A stretch of 42,957 nt of DNA from Faecalicatena contorta (GCF_003149105.1 NZ_QGDS01000024.1:1-42957), one strand, 5' to 3'. Numbered from the stretch's first letter, positions 7,760-16,154 are shown. The notes: generated from the sequence alone by a model not told the origin. A program made the numbers and translations.

Positions 7760-8725
7760 ATGATATTAAATTTTTTAAAAAGGATTCCGGCAGGGATGAT
7801 GGTCGTACCATTACTTTTAGGCAGCTTAATTAACACATTGTTTCCGGAGGCACTGCAGATAGGAGGGCTTACGACAGCACTCTTTTCTAGTGCAGGAGTT
7901 TCTACCTTATTAGGGGCACAATTGTTTTGTATGGGAACTTCATTGCAAGTAAAAGATATGCCTAAAGTATTAAAACGAGGTGGCATACTTCTTGTTTCAA
8001 AGTTTGCAGTTGGAGCCCTGCTGGGGATTATTATTGGCAAGTTGTTTGGAATGGAAGGGGTTTTTGGACTGACAACACTGGCAATCATTAGTGCAGTTAC
8101 GAATAGTAATGGAAGTGTCTATTTGACATTGATGGGGAATTATGGAGATGAAGCGGATTGTGGATGTTTTCCATTGCTGGCATTAAATGATGGGCCGTTC
8201 TTTACTTTAGTTGCATTAGGGGCTTCTGGCCTGGCAAATATCCCGCTCATGTCTTTGTTGGCGGCAATCATCCCTATTTTGTTAGGAATGCTGCTGGGGA
8301 ACTTAGATAAAGGACTCCGGGAGTTGTTTTCTCCCATGGGAACTGCAATTATACCCCTTATAGGTTTTGCGTTAGGAGCAGGCATTGACCTCTCCAGTAT
8401 TATAAAAGGAGGTTTTCCGGGAGTTGTGCTTGGACTGACAACCGTGTTTATAGGAGGGTTCTTTATCTTGTTTTTCGATAGAGTTGTTGGAAGAAGGCCC
8501 GGATATGCCGCGTGGGCAGTATCTACAACTGCGGGGAATGCAATTGGAGTACCGGCAGCAGTTGCGATTATAGATACGGCATGGGAGCCATTTGTTGCAT
8601 CTGCTACTGTTCAGGTTGCTGCCTCAACTGTTATTACTTGTATTCTGGCTCCGCTCATCACAAGCTGGTGGGCAAAGAAGTATGGGTGCCCCAAAATGCC
8701 GCTGGAAGGGCAAAGTTTCGATTAA
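7760..8725 (+). CDS. 2-keto-3-deoxygluconate permease family transporter (KdgT-like)
   Basis: The 321-residue membrane protein has about ten hydrophobic segments and begins ILNFLKRIPAGMMVVPLLLG, typical of the KdgT family of proton-driven 2-keto-3-deoxygluconate carriers. Conserved-looking stretches are AIISAVTNSNGSVYLTLMG and WAVSTTAGNAIGVPAAVA. It is the last gene of the operon with PdxA2 and the DUF1537 kinase, after a 59-base gap with an ATGAGGAGG ribosome binding site. In this context it probably imports the four-carbon sugar acid the other two enzymes consume, rather than ketodeoxygluconate; no KdgK or KdgA homologue is in the window. Confidence 0.88.
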   Translation: MILNFLKRIPAGMMVVPLLLGSLINTLFPEALQIGGLTTALFSSAGVSTLLGAQLFCMGTSLQVKDMPKVLKRGGILLVSKFAVGALLGIIIGKLFGMEGVFGLTTLAIISAVTNSNGSVYLTLMGNYGDEADCGCFPLLALNDGPFFTLVALGASGLANIPLMSLLAAIIPILLGMLLGNLDKGLRELFSPMGTAIIPLIGFALGAGIDLSSIIKGGFPGVVLGLTTVFIGGFFILFFDRVVGRRPGYAAWAVSTTAGNAIGVPAAVAIIDTAWEPFVASATVQVAASTVITCILAPLITSWWAKKYGCPKMPLEGQSFD

Positions 8726-8795
8726 ATACAATTCAGAATCTATAAATAGGACTATTTCTCTCTAATGCTGAAGGAAAATTAAATTAGTATTTTGT

Positions 8796-8823
8796 AATTA
8801 GGCTGCCGTTTGGCAGCCTAATT
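8796..8823 (+). terminator. Hairpin after the KdgT-like gene
   Basis: AATTAGGCTGCC (8796-8807) and GGCAGCCTAATT (8812-8823) form a 12-bp perfect stem with loop GTTT. It is 70 bases past the permease stop. There is no T-run after it, so termination may be weak or factor-assisted. The rest of 8726-8978 holds nothing else I can name. Confidence 0.55.
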
Positions 8824-8978
8824 GTGCAGCAGAATGAGAAGAGAAGAAAACATTTGCGCTTAATTTCCAGATATGTAATACTTAAAAATAAACAAGGACA
8901 ACCTCTCTTTTTTGTGCAGAGAAAGAGAGGAAAAAATAGAAAATAGTTTTTATAATAATAATAAAGGAGCTGACAAAA

Positions 8979-9857
8979 ATGGAATGGATTGAACGGTTAA
9001 ACAAAGCAATTATTTATATTGAGGAACACCTGACGGAGGAAATGGATTATGAGGAGCTTGGAAAAATAGCCTGCTGCTCTGCCTACCATTTTCAGAGAAT
9101 GTTTGCATACATGGCGAATGTTCCGCTGTCTGAATATATCCGCAGGAGAAAAATGTCATTGGCTGCGGTAGATTTGCAGGGTGGTGACGAAAAAATTATA
9201 GATATTGCTCAAAAATATGGGTACAATTCGCCTACTGCATTTAACCGGGCTTTTCAGACTGTTCATGGAATTGCTCCGTCACATGTAAAAGGCGGTGGTG
9301 TGGCTGTAAAATCTTTTCCGCCGCTCATGTTTAAAATTATGGTTAAAGGAGTTGAGGAATTGAATTATCGTATTGAAAAGAAAGAAGCGTTTCGGATTAT
9401 TGGTGTATCCCAGCCGCTTCACAAGGAAGTAGAAGAAAATTTTATGATTGTTCCGAAAATGTGGCAGGATGCAGCCATGAATGGAACAATTCAGAAGCTG
9501 GCGGGGATGATGGATGCTCCGGTCATGGGAGTTTTAGGGGTAAGTGCATGTAACGATGAGGAGCAGTGGAAGTATTTTATTGCTGTTTCGAGTTCCGCCC
9601 CGGCTGATGAGGGTTTAGAAGAGTATGTTGTACCGGCTTTTACCTGGGCAATTTTTTCCGGAGAAGGTACTTGTCCTCAGGCTATTCAAGAATTAGAACG
9701 GCGCATTGTAGCGGAATGGCTCCCTACCTCTGGTTACGAATATGATAACGGGCCGGATATTGAAGTATATCTTAATCCCGACCCCCGCCAGGCTAAATTT
9801 GAGGTCTGGATACCTGTAATCAAGAGTAACGTTTCGTGTCAGATTGACAAAAGATAG
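8979..9857 (+). CDS. AraC-family regulator with C-terminal GyrI-like effector domain
   Basis: The 292-residue protein has its AraC-type double helix-turn-helix at the N-terminus (about 8-105; the second motif is DIAQKYGYNSPTAFNRAFQTVHGIAPSHVK) and a GyrI-like small-molecule-binding domain at the C-terminus (about 115-285), the Rob/SoxS-like arrangement seen in many Firmicutes drug or stress regulators. Such domains bind hydrophobic or cationic ligands. It lies 93 bases before the aconitase X genes on the same strand and could share a transcript with them or control them; nothing else indicates the ligand. An AAAGGAGC ribosome binding site precedes the ATG. Confidence 0.88.
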   Translation: MEWIERLNKAIIYIEEHLTEEMDYEELGKIACCSAYHFQRMFAYMANVPLSEYIRRRKMSLAAVDLQGGDEKIIDIAQKYGYNSPTAFNRAFQTVHGIAPSHVKGGGVAVKSFPPLMFKIMVKGVEELNYRIEKKEAFRIIGVSQPLHKEVEENFMIVPKMWQDAAMNGTIQKLAGMMDAPVMGVLGVSACNDEEQWKYFIAVSSSAPADEGLEEYVVPAFTWAIFSGEGTCPQAIQELERRIVAEWLPTSGYEYDNGPDIEVYLNPDPRQAKFEVWIPVIKSNVSCQIDKR

Positions 9858-9950
9858 ACGAATTGATATGATAACTCCTATAAAGAAGCTGGTTTTTGGA
9901 GCTGTATTTGATTTGCTTTTTGCTAAGCAGAACGACAAAGGAGGGCAATC

Positions 9951-11216
9951 ATGAGACTTTCGGATGATGAACAGCGCATGTTGAATGGAGAGATGGGAAA
10001 GGGTGTTCAACAGGCCATGGAGATTCTTGTCAAAATGGGGGAACTATTTGGGGCAAAACGTTTTTTGCCGGTTAAAAATGCTCATATTGATGCTGCTGCC
10101 TATACGACGATATGGGATGCTGGGACAGAATTTATTGAATATTTATTAAACAATGGGGCTAGGGTTGCCGTTCCAACTACAATCAACCCGGTTTCCAGAG
10201 ACATTGTTGATTGGAAAAAGTTTGGTACTACGGAGGGATTTGCTGAAAAGAGCAGGCGGCTTGAAGATGCATATTTGAAGCTTGGGGTCATTCCCACATG
10301 GACGTGTGCTCCCTACCAATGTACGAATGTACCCGGTTTTGGTGAAGTTGTAAGCTGGTCCGAATCCAATGCAGTGAATTATGTCAATTCAGTGATTGGA
10401 GCAAGGGCCGAAAGACTTCCGGACCTTGTAGATGTGTGTTGTGCGGTAGTCGGACGTGTTCCTGAATATGGACTGTACATTGAGGAGAATAGGGCAGGAG
10501 ATATGCTCTTTGAGTTGGAGGGCTTTGACGAAGAGTGGTTTCAGGACAGTGTGGATTATGCAGTTCTTGGATATTTGGTAGGAGAGATTGTGGTAAATAA
10601 AGTTCCCGTCATTAAAGGTCTCCCGGAACATACAATGCCGGATGATTTAAAGTCACTGTCGGCAGCGGCAGCATCCGGTGGTGCGGTAGCTTTGTTCCAT
10701 GTAGTAGGAATAACACCGGAAGCTCCGGACTTAGAAACTGCATTTCAGGGTAAAAAAGACTACAAAACAGTGAAGATCACACCAAAAGAGATGCAAGAGA
10801 TGGAAGAGCGGCTGAATACGGCTAAGAAGGATAAGGTAGATCTTGTTCTCGTTGGATGTCCACATCTTTCATTCCCGGAAGTGAGGGAAATAGCAGAATT
10901 AATAGAAGGAAAACAAGTATCGGAGAATACGAAATTCTGGATACAGACAAATCAGACGGTATATGATTTGGCTCAAAGGGCCGGAGTATCCAAAACGATA
11001 GAAGCGTCCGGAGCAGTGATTTTAAAAGATACCTGCCTGATGGAAATGGAATGTGACGGAGTATGGGAGGGGCAGCACTTTGTAACAAATTCAGGCAAAG
11101 CAGCACAATATGCTCCTTCCATTGCCGGAGTCAATATCACAATGGCTGATATGAAAGGCTGTGTAGAAGCTGCATTGACAGGGAAAAAGCCAGAAGGGGG
11201 GCGGCGCAAATGTTAG
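9951..11216 (+). CDS. Aconitase X catalytic domain protein, large subunit (AcnX, DUF521)
   Basis: The 421-residue protein is the large subunit of the aconitase X family, Fe-S hydro-lyases. In bacteria characterised members are cis-3-hydroxy-L-proline dehydratases (LhpI type); in archaea they dehydrate 5-phosphomevalonate. Family marks include PTTINPVSRD, WTCAPYQCTNVPGFGEVVSWSES (split: WTCAPYQ, then FGEVVSWSES), ALFHVVGITPEAP, LVGCPHLS, LKDTCLM and TNSGKAAQYAP; the cysteines in TCAPY, GCPHL and DTCLM are the likely cluster ligands. GGAGGG precedes the ATG. Its 3' end overlaps the small subunit by 7 bases, so translational coupling and a heterodimer are expected. No proline racemase or mevalonate gene is near, so the substrate is open. 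Confidence 0.88.
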   Translation: MRLSDDEQRMLNGEMGKGVQQAMEILVKMGELFGAKRFLPVKNAHIDAAAYTTIWDAGTEFIEYLLNNGARVAVPTTINPVSRDIVDWKKFGTTEGFAEKSRRLEDAYLKLGVIPTWTCAPYQCTNVPGFGEVVSWSESNAVNYVNSVIGARAERLPDLVDVCCAVVGRVPEYGLYIEENRAGDMLFELEGFDEEWFQDSVDYAVLGYLVGEIVVNKVPVIKGLPEHTMPDDLKSLSAAAASGGAVALFHVVGITPEAPDLETAFQGKKDYKTVKITPKEMQEMEERLNTAKKDKVDLVLVGCPHLSFPEVREIAELIEGKQVSENTKFWIQTNQTVYDLAQRAGVSKTIEASGAVILKDTCLMEMECDGVWEGQHFVTNSGKAAQYAPSIAGVNITMADMKGCVEAALTGKKPEGGRRKC

Positions 11217-11632
11217 TAATTAAAAATACTAAGGTATTACTGGAAGGAAATCCGAAAGCAGAGGCTCTTGTTTCAAATAAGCCGCTAAGCTTCTGGGGAG
11301 GTGTGGATACTGTCACAGGACGGATTCTGGATGTTCACCATGACTTGTGCGGAGAGGTATTAACAAATAAGGTTTTATGTATTCCTTATGACCGGGGGTC
11401 CTGTTCAGGGTCCGGGGTTCTGATAGAAATGGTCAAGAGAGGGACGGCACCTGCTGCTATATTATGTTTGGAAGCAGAACCAGTTCTGGCATTAGGGCCG
11501 CTGATCGGTGAAAAAATGTATGGACGCGGGATGGCACTCCGCAATATTTCTGAAGAAGATTATAAAAAAATAGCTACGGGAGATATTTTGACGTTCAAGG
11601 ATGATAGTATTATCATCGAAAAAGCAGAGTAA
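11210..11632 (+). CDS. Aconitase X swivel domain protein, small subunit (DUF126)
   Basis: The 140-residue protein is the swivelling beta-barrel-like small subunit that closes over the active site of aconitase X. The family signature is visible as PYDRGSCSGSGVLIEM (about residues 62-77), corresponding to the substrate-binding RGSxxSS loop, here with CSGS. It begins inside the last codons of the large subunit, as expected for a coupled heterodimer. In many bacteria and fungi the two are fused; here they are separate. A hairpin follows about 48 bases after the stop, inside an IS remnant. Confidence 0.88.
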   Translation: MLVIKNTKVLLEGNPKAEALVSNKPLSFWGGVDTVTGRILDVHHDLCGEVLTNKVLCIPYDRGSCSGSGVLIEMVKRGTAPAAILCLEAEPVLALGPLIGEKMYGRGMALRNISEEDYKKIATGDILTFKDDSIIIEKAE

Positions 11633-11644
11633 GAAAAGGGTAAA

Positions 11645-11812
11645 GGGGCCTGTAAAAAAGTCCGTAAAATAGTAAATGTAATAGCCTTCTATGATAAAAT
11701 ATACTATCATAGAAGGCTATTTTTATGGCAAGAAGAAAACGAGAATCAATGAGCGAAGGGAAAAAGAATATATTGATGTTCTTTTAGGAGAGTATGATAT
11801 CAAAAAGCTTGC
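11645..11812 (+). pseudogene. Remnant of an IS256-family insertion sequence (transposase N-terminus)
   Basis: From ATG 11725 the frame reads MARRKRESMSEGKKNI and then breaks; after a frame change the text continues as DVLLGEYDI. This matches, from memory, the usual start of clostridial IS256-family transposases (MARRKRExMxEGKKNI followed by LLxEYDI). The piece ends against the 3' end of the AraC gene, so nearly the whole transposase is gone. GGGGCCTGTAAAAAAGTCCG at 11645 resembles a terminal inverted repeat and may be the left end. A hairpin with T-run (11680-11724) precedes the start. Confidence 0.55.
11680..11724 (+). terminator. Strong hairpin terminator after aconitase X / inside the IS256 remnant
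   Basis: AATAGCCTTCTATGATA (11680-11696) pairs perfectly over 17 bp with TATCATAGAAGGCTATT (11705-11721), followed by TTT and then the remnant's ATG at 11725. It can end the aconitase X transcript and, in the intact IS, would have shielded the transposase from read-through. Confidence 0.75.
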
Positions 11813-12781
11813 TTATAAATTAAAGGACTTTCTGAAAAAACTTGGAGTTATCCCGTGAACTTCCTTAAAAGCGGCTGTAAATTTTGCAGCATTTTTATAC
11901 CCGCAGATTTCAGCAATATTTCTAATACTTAAGTGATCATCACCCATAAGCAGCATAGCTTTTTTCATTTTTTCCGTTCTAATATAATCATACAGTGCCA
12001 TTCCATAGAGATTTTTGAAAGAAAGCCTTAACTTACTTTCGCTCATACCGGCTATCCTGCATAATTCCTGCATGGCAGGAGGATGTAAAACATCCTGGTC
12101 AATTCGGTTTCTTACCTTATATACTTTTTGCTCATATTCCCATGTAACATAATGACGTCTTTCGCTTCTGCGTTTAGGTACCTGGGGGAAGTTTCTGACA
12201 ATACAAGTGAGAAGATGCAATACCATTCCTTCATAGCCAAGGAGAGGGATATCTGCATGCCGTACGTTCCATCGGATCTGTTCCATAATCAGCAGAGTCT
12301 CGGGGGTGTTATAATTTATATCCTTCCATTGCCTGGCATCTTCTATATTGATTTTAGGCGGATCTGTCCGGGTTTTTATACAGGAGTCTATAAAGTCATC
12401 ATAAATCAGAACACTGGTAAAACAGTAATGCATATCTTTTTTAAAAGTAAATCGAAACTTCTTCCCGGGATTTATAATAACATGGTTAAACGTTGAAAGC
12501 GTAACCGCTTTTTTACCCTGCTGGGTATAGGTAATCTCACCACTGTCGATACACAGAATCCACATACAAGGCTTGTCGGTCTCCACGGTATGAATCATAG
12601 TCTGGTTGGGGATAAACCAGGTACTGGCCACATACAATCCCTTTGCAGGGTTCATCTCTGTTATCCATCCATGGGACCAGTCTGGAGGGAAATAGTAGAT
12701 AAGGCCTCTGCCATATACACCATCCGTTAAGTTGTACTTTTCCGCAAATCCCCTCCAGGAAGTTTTCGTATATTCATCCAT
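11813..12781 (-). CDS. AraC-family transcriptional regulator, divergent to iron-uptake operon
   Basis: The 322-residue protein has an N-terminal cupin-like sensing region (about 1-190, without clear signature) and a C-terminal AraC double helix-turn-helix (about 215-320: LCRIAGMSESKLRLSFKNLYG, then IRNIAEICGYKNAAKFTAAF). It is transcribed away from a siderophore-uptake operon. AraC regulators in this position (as YbtA, PchR or Btr) often sense the imported siderophore and activate uptake. A 10-base direct repeat spaced 21 bases lies in the shared upstream region. Ligand and target are inferred from position. The start ATG follows a GAGGGT-type site. Confidence 0.88.
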   Translation of the reverse strand: MDEYTKTSWRGFAEKYNLTDGVYGRGLIYYFPPDWSHGWITEMNPAKGLYVASTWFIPNQTMIHTVETDKPCMWILCIDSGEITYTQQGKKAVTLSTFNHVIINPGKKFRFTFKKDMHYCFTSVLIYDDFIDSCIKTRTDPPKINIEDARQWKDINYNTPETLLIMEQIRWNVRHADIPLLGYEGMVLHLLTCIVRNFPQVPKRRSERRHYVTWEYEQKVYKVRNRIDQDVLHPPAMQELCRIAGMSESKLRLSFKNLYGMALYDYIRTEKMKKAMLLMGDDHLSIRNIAEICGYKNAAKFTAAFKEVHGITPSFFRKSFNL

Positions 12782-12842
12782 TTTTACCCTCCGTCGTTGT
12801 TTTAAATATGGTTCATTATAGCATGAGGATCAAAATCTATCA

Positions 12843-12873
12843 ATACACCAATATGATTGAATGATACTCCAAT
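12843..12873. promoter_or_regulatory. Direct repeat, candidate AraC-type operator
   Basis: ATACACCAAT (12843-12852) is repeated as ATACTCCAAT (12864-12873), start to start 21 bases, i.e. two helical turns on one DNA face, the usual spacing for AraC half-sites. It lies between the AraC start (12781) and the iron operon promoter (12976). Confidence 0.45.
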
Positions 12874-12882
12874 TTGAAAAAA

Positions 12883-12899
12883 TAGAATATATAATTCTA
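12883..12899. promoter_or_regulatory. 17-base perfect palindrome in the iron-locus control region
   Basis: TAGAAT-ATATA-ATTCTA is a perfect inverted repeat next to the AraC direct repeat. The shape resembles Fur/PerR-type sites of Gram-positives (AT-rich inverted heptamers), but the match is loose and AT-rich palindromes arise by chance. Confidence 0.3.
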
Positions 12900-12975
12900 A
12901 TGAAAATTCCAGTAAATTTCATGTATAACAAGTAGCAAAAGAAAATGGAACTTCTTGGATTTTCTGAAAGGGTCA

Positions 12976-13029
12976 TTGACGTTTTACAAAATCAATGCTA
13001 CTATTTCAAATGAGTTAGCTGTATCTAAC
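12976..13029 (+). promoter_or_regulatory. Promoter of the iron-siderophore operon with downstream inverted repeat
   Basis: TTGACG (12976-12981), 17 bases, TACTAT (12999-13004) form a strong sigma-A promoter. GTTAG-CTGTAT-CTAAC (13014-13029) straddles the expected start point and could be an operator or leader hairpin. The half-site GTTAG/CTAAC recalls DtxR/IdeR boxes, but the spacing is wider than in those, so this is only a hint. The remainder of 12782-13088 shows no gene. Confidence 0.55.
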
Positions 13030-13088
13030 CAAAAAACAGAATAGGCGCGCATCTGTTAATCAAAAAAAGATATTTAAAGGAGACTTTT

Positions 13089-14066
13089 ATGAAAAAATTT
13101 TTATCAGTTTTAGGCACAGCAGTTTTGATTGTTTCTGTTTTAATAGGATGCGGTAATACAAAAAATACAGATACCTCTGTTACAACCGGTTCAGTGGCCG
13201 AAGAAAATGAGGCTGAAACAGCTGGAGAAACCGGCACAAGAACCGTAAGTACCATAAAGGGGGATATTGAAGTTCCTGAAAATCCCCAAAGAGTGGTAGC
13301 TAACTGGTATGTAGGTGAAGTGATAACACTTGGATTAAATTTGGTAGGTTATAATGCATGGGAGCAGGAAAGCATGCCATTTTATGAAGAACTGCTGGAT
13401 TCTGCCAAGATTGATTCCTGGGAGCCTGAAAATGTTATGACTCTGGAACCGGATCTTATTATTACTTATAGTGAAGAAGATTTTGATAAATTCAGTAAAA
13501 TAGCCCCTGTACTTGTAATACCAGAAGATATTGAGCCGACAGAACGTCTTTTAGTTCTTGGAGAAGCTGCAGGAAAGGAAGAAGAGGCAAAGGCAGCAGT
13601 GGATACCTTTACCACAAAGCTTGCAGAAGCAAAGGAAGTTCTGAAAGGGGAAAGCTTTGAAGGAAAGACGTTTAGTATTATGGAAGATTGGGGCCCATCC
13701 GGAGAATGGAGCGGTGTGTATTATGAAACGGGATCCAGAGGTGGTACTGTAGTCTATGAATATTTGGGACTTGCGATGCCTGAAAAGCTGACAGAGCTGA
13801 TAGAAGAAACCGGAGAGGGCAGAGGTTCCATAAGTTATGAAGTTGCCCATGAATATTTTGGAGATTATATTCTCTGGTTCCAGCAGGAAGGAAAGGAATC
13901 TGAATATGCAAAAACAGAAATATGGAAGAGCATCCCTGCAGTTCAGGAAGGCCGCGTAGCAGAAATTCCTGGTGAAATGCTTGGCCTTTTCTACTACTCT
14001 GATGTTACGAGCCTGACGGAACAGTTAGATTATATTGTAAATGCGATTAATTCTCTTATTAAGTAA
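13089..14066 (+). CDS. Iron-siderophore ABC transporter substrate-binding lipoprotein
   Basis: The 325-residue protein starts with a lipoprotein signal (KKFLSVLGTAVLIVSVLIGC, lipobox LIGC, lipidated Cys21) followed by a Thr/Glu-rich linker and a FhuD/FecB-type periplasmic-binding-protein-III fold. Typical phrases are IEVPENPQRVVANWYVGEVITLGL, MTLEPDLIITYSEEDFDKFSKIAPVLVI and the C-terminal TEQLDYIVNAI. It would sit on the outer face of the membrane and hand a ferric siderophore (hydroxamate-like by family) to the FecCD permeases encoded next. AAAGGAG precedes the ATG. First gene of the operon; the exact siderophore is unknown. Confidence 0.92.
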   Translation: MKKFLSVLGTAVLIVSVLIGCGNTKNTDTSVTTGSVAEENEAETAGETGTRTVSTIKGDIEVPENPQRVVANWYVGEVITLGLNLVGYNAWEQESMPFYEELLDSAKIDSWEPENVMTLEPDLIITYSEEDFDKFSKIAPVLVIPEDIEPTERLLVLGEAAGKEEEAKAAVDTFTTKLAEAKEVLKGESFEGKTFSIMEDWGPSGEWSGVYYETGSRGGTVVYEYLGLAMPEKLTELIEETGEGRGSISYEVAHEYFGDYILWFQQEGKESEYAKTEIWKSIPAVQEGRVAEIPGEMLGLFYYSDVTSLTEQLDYIVNAINSLIK

Positions 14067-14101
14067 AAGCTTTATAAATTTCTGAAAGGAACAAGATAAC
14101 A

Positions 14102-15130
14102 ATGCAAATGAACACCCAGAAGAAACCGCGTCATGGCATTGCAAGTTTTAGAATCTATATGGCGGCAGGGTTTGTCTTACTGGTGCTTATGTCGGCAGCT
14201 TCCGTTTCACTCGGTGCTGCCGACATGAGTTTGTCAACTGCCTGGGAAGCCATTTTTAAATTTAATCCGGCAATGACAGAACATCAGATTATCCAGACTC
14301 TTCGCATTCCCCGTACCGCAGCGAACATTATTGTAGGGGCCAGCCTTGCAGTATGCGGTGCAATTATGCAGGGAACTACCCGTAATCCCCTTGCAGATTC
14401 CGGGCTTATGGGCATCAGCAGTGGCGCCACTTTTGCCATAGCTATTTCCATGGCATACTTTCCTTCGGGAAGCTATGGAGGGAAAATGCTGCTTGCCTGT
14501 ATAGGGGCAGCGGTTACTACCGGCATGACCTACTTTATTGCTTCTATGGGAAAAAGAGGAATGACTCCTCAAAGGCTGGTATTAGCCGGAATTTCCATTT
14601 CCATGCTGTTTGGTGCCTTCAGCCAGTATCTGTCCATTAAATACCATTTGGGACACGCATTGGCCTATTGGACAGCAGGAGGTACTGCGGGAGCTAAATG
14701 GGGTGAACTTTTGATTGTAGCCCCTTTCTTTGCTGTTGGTATGATTTCAGCGATTGCAATATCGCCATCGGTCACAGTTTTAAGCCTGGGGGAAGAAGTG
14801 GCAGCAGGCCTGGGGCTGAAAACAGGAACTGTGAAAGGGATTTCTACACTGATTGTTTTGGTACTTACAGGGCTTTCTGTTATTGTGGTAGGTCCGGTAG
14901 GCTTTATCGGGTTGATTACTCCCCATATGATCCGTCACATGATAGGAGTGGATTACAGATACATTATTCCTGCTTCAGCACTTTATGGCTCTTTGCTTAC
15001 AGTTGTAGCGGATTTAATTGGAAGATTGATTAACAAGCCTTATGAAACCCCAATCGGAATTATTTTCTCTATAATAGGAGTTCCTTATTTTCTTTATCTT
15101 GCGAGAAAACAGAGGAGGGAGTTTGAATAA
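14102..15130 (+). CDS. FecCD-family iron-siderophore ABC permease, subunit 1
   Basis: The 342-residue membrane protein has about nine to ten hydrophobic segments and the FecCD/BtuC signatures: LRIPRTAANIIVGASLAVCGAIMQ (split: LRIPRTAANIIV, then GASLAVCGAIMQ), RNPLADSGLMGISSGA, and the coupling-helix region GPVGFIGLITPHMIRHMIG. It forms half of the translocation pore. It lies 35 bases after the lipoprotein gene with AAAGGA upstream, and its stop overlaps the start of the next permease by one base, indicating coupled translation. Confidence 0.93.
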   Translation: MQMNTQKKPRHGIASFRIYMAAGFVLLVLMSAASVSLGAADMSLSTAWEAIFKFNPAMTEHQIIQTLRIPRTAANIIVGASLAVCGAIMQGTTRNPLADSGLMGISSGATFAIAISMAYFPSGSYGGKMLLACIGAAVTTGMTYFIASMGKRGMTPQRLVLAGISISMLFGAFSQYLSIKYHLGHALAYWTAGGTAGAKWGELLIVAPFFAVGMISAIAISPSVTVLSLGEEVAAGLGLKTGTVKGISTLIVLVLTGLSVIVVGPVGFIGLITPHMIRHMIGVDYRYIIPASALYGSLLTVVADLIGRLINKPYETPIGIIFSIIGVPYFLYLARKQRREFE

Positions 15131-16143
15131 TGAAGAAACAAAGATATACGATGAACCGTGGTATCTGGATGATTCTTATTATGACAGCACTCATGCTGGC
15201 CATTGCTGTTATAAGTATGAATTCGGGAAAAATGAATCTTACTCCCGGGGAAGTTTTAAATGTAATTCTTGGAAAAGGAACAGAAAAACAAAATTTGATT
15301 GTATTTGAATTCCGCCTTCCACGTATTATTCTGGCAGTTCTTGTAGGTATTGGAATGGGAGCATCCGGGTGCATTATGCAAAGTCTTCTGCGCAATGATA
15401 TGGCAAGTCCGGGAACCCTTGGAATCAGTTCTGGGTCGGGGCTTTTTGTCTTGATGTTTATAGTGTTTTTCCGGGTGGAGGGAATGTCCTCCATTATTGC
15501 ACTTCCCTTACTGGCCTTTATAGGAGGAATCACTGCGGCAGCAATTATTTATCTGCTTTCTTACAGGAGGGGAAAAGATATCTCTCCCACAGGCCTTATT
15601 CTGACAGGCGTTGCCTTAGGCAGCGGATACGGTGCTTTGACTACGCTGCTGACATTAAAGCTGGATCAGAATCAGATGGACTTTATCCAGCGTTGGAGTG
15701 CAGGCAGTCTATGGGGAGACAACTGGAATTATATTGCAGTTTTGGCACCCTGGATTTTAATATTATTTGTTTACACATTTTATAAATCACGAATACTGAA
15801 TGCTTTAAATCTTGGGAATCAGACAGCTACAGGATTAGGAGTGGCTGTAAAACCTGAATTTTTGGGCCTGTCTATTGCAGCAGTGGCACTTTCCTCAGGC
15901 AGTGTGGCTGTAGGGGGGAACTTTTTCTTTGTAGGTATGATTGCTCCTCACATGGCGAGGAAACTGGTAGGGCCAAACCACAGGCTGCTGATGCCTGCTT
16001 CCTGCCTGACAGCTTCCATTGTTATACTGCTGGCAGATACCATTACCCGTACTGTCAGCCTTGGGTCAGATGTGCCTACAGGCATTATTATTACGGTGCT
16101 CAGTACTCCGTATTTTCTATATCTTTTGGCAAGGTCAAATTAA
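15130..16143 (+). CDS. FecCD-family iron-siderophore ABC permease, subunit 2
   Basis: The 337-residue paralogue of the preceding permease shows the same signatures (FRLPRIILAVLVGIGMGASG, LRNDMASPGTLGISSGSG, FFFVGMIAPHMARKLVGPNH) and similar hydrophobic profile. With its partner it should make a heterodimeric pore. Its ATG shares a base with the TAA of the first permease (TAATG). AAAGGAGG for the ATPase gene follows its stop directly, so the set is one tightly packed operon. Confidence 0.93.
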   Translation: MKKQRYTMNRGIWMILIMTALMLAIAVISMNSGKMNLTPGEVLNVILGKGTEKQNLIVFEFRLPRIILAVLVGIGMGASGCIMQSLLRNDMASPGTLGISSGSGLFVLMFIVFFRVEGMSSIIALPLLAFIGGITAAAIIYLLSYRRGKDISPTGLILTGVALGSGYGALTTLLTLKLDQNQMDFIQRWSAGSLWGDNWNYIAVLAPWILILFVYTFYKSRILNALNLGNQTATGLGVAVKPEFLGLSIAAVALSSGSVAVGGNFFFVGMIAPHMARKLVGPNHRLLMPASCLTASIVILLADTITRTVSLGSDVPTGIIITVLSTPYFLYLLARSN

Positions 16144-16154
16144 AGGAGGAGACT

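Noticed and set aside
8512..8745. Second-frame reading frame inside the 3' end of the KdgT-like gene
   Set aside because: It is a shadow of the permease frame, Cys/Tyr-rich with no family resemblance.
13014..13029. GTTAG/CTAAC repeat as a definite DtxR/IdeR iron box
   Set aside because: The half-sites are six bases apart rather than overlapping as in the consensus, so it is listed only as a possible operator.
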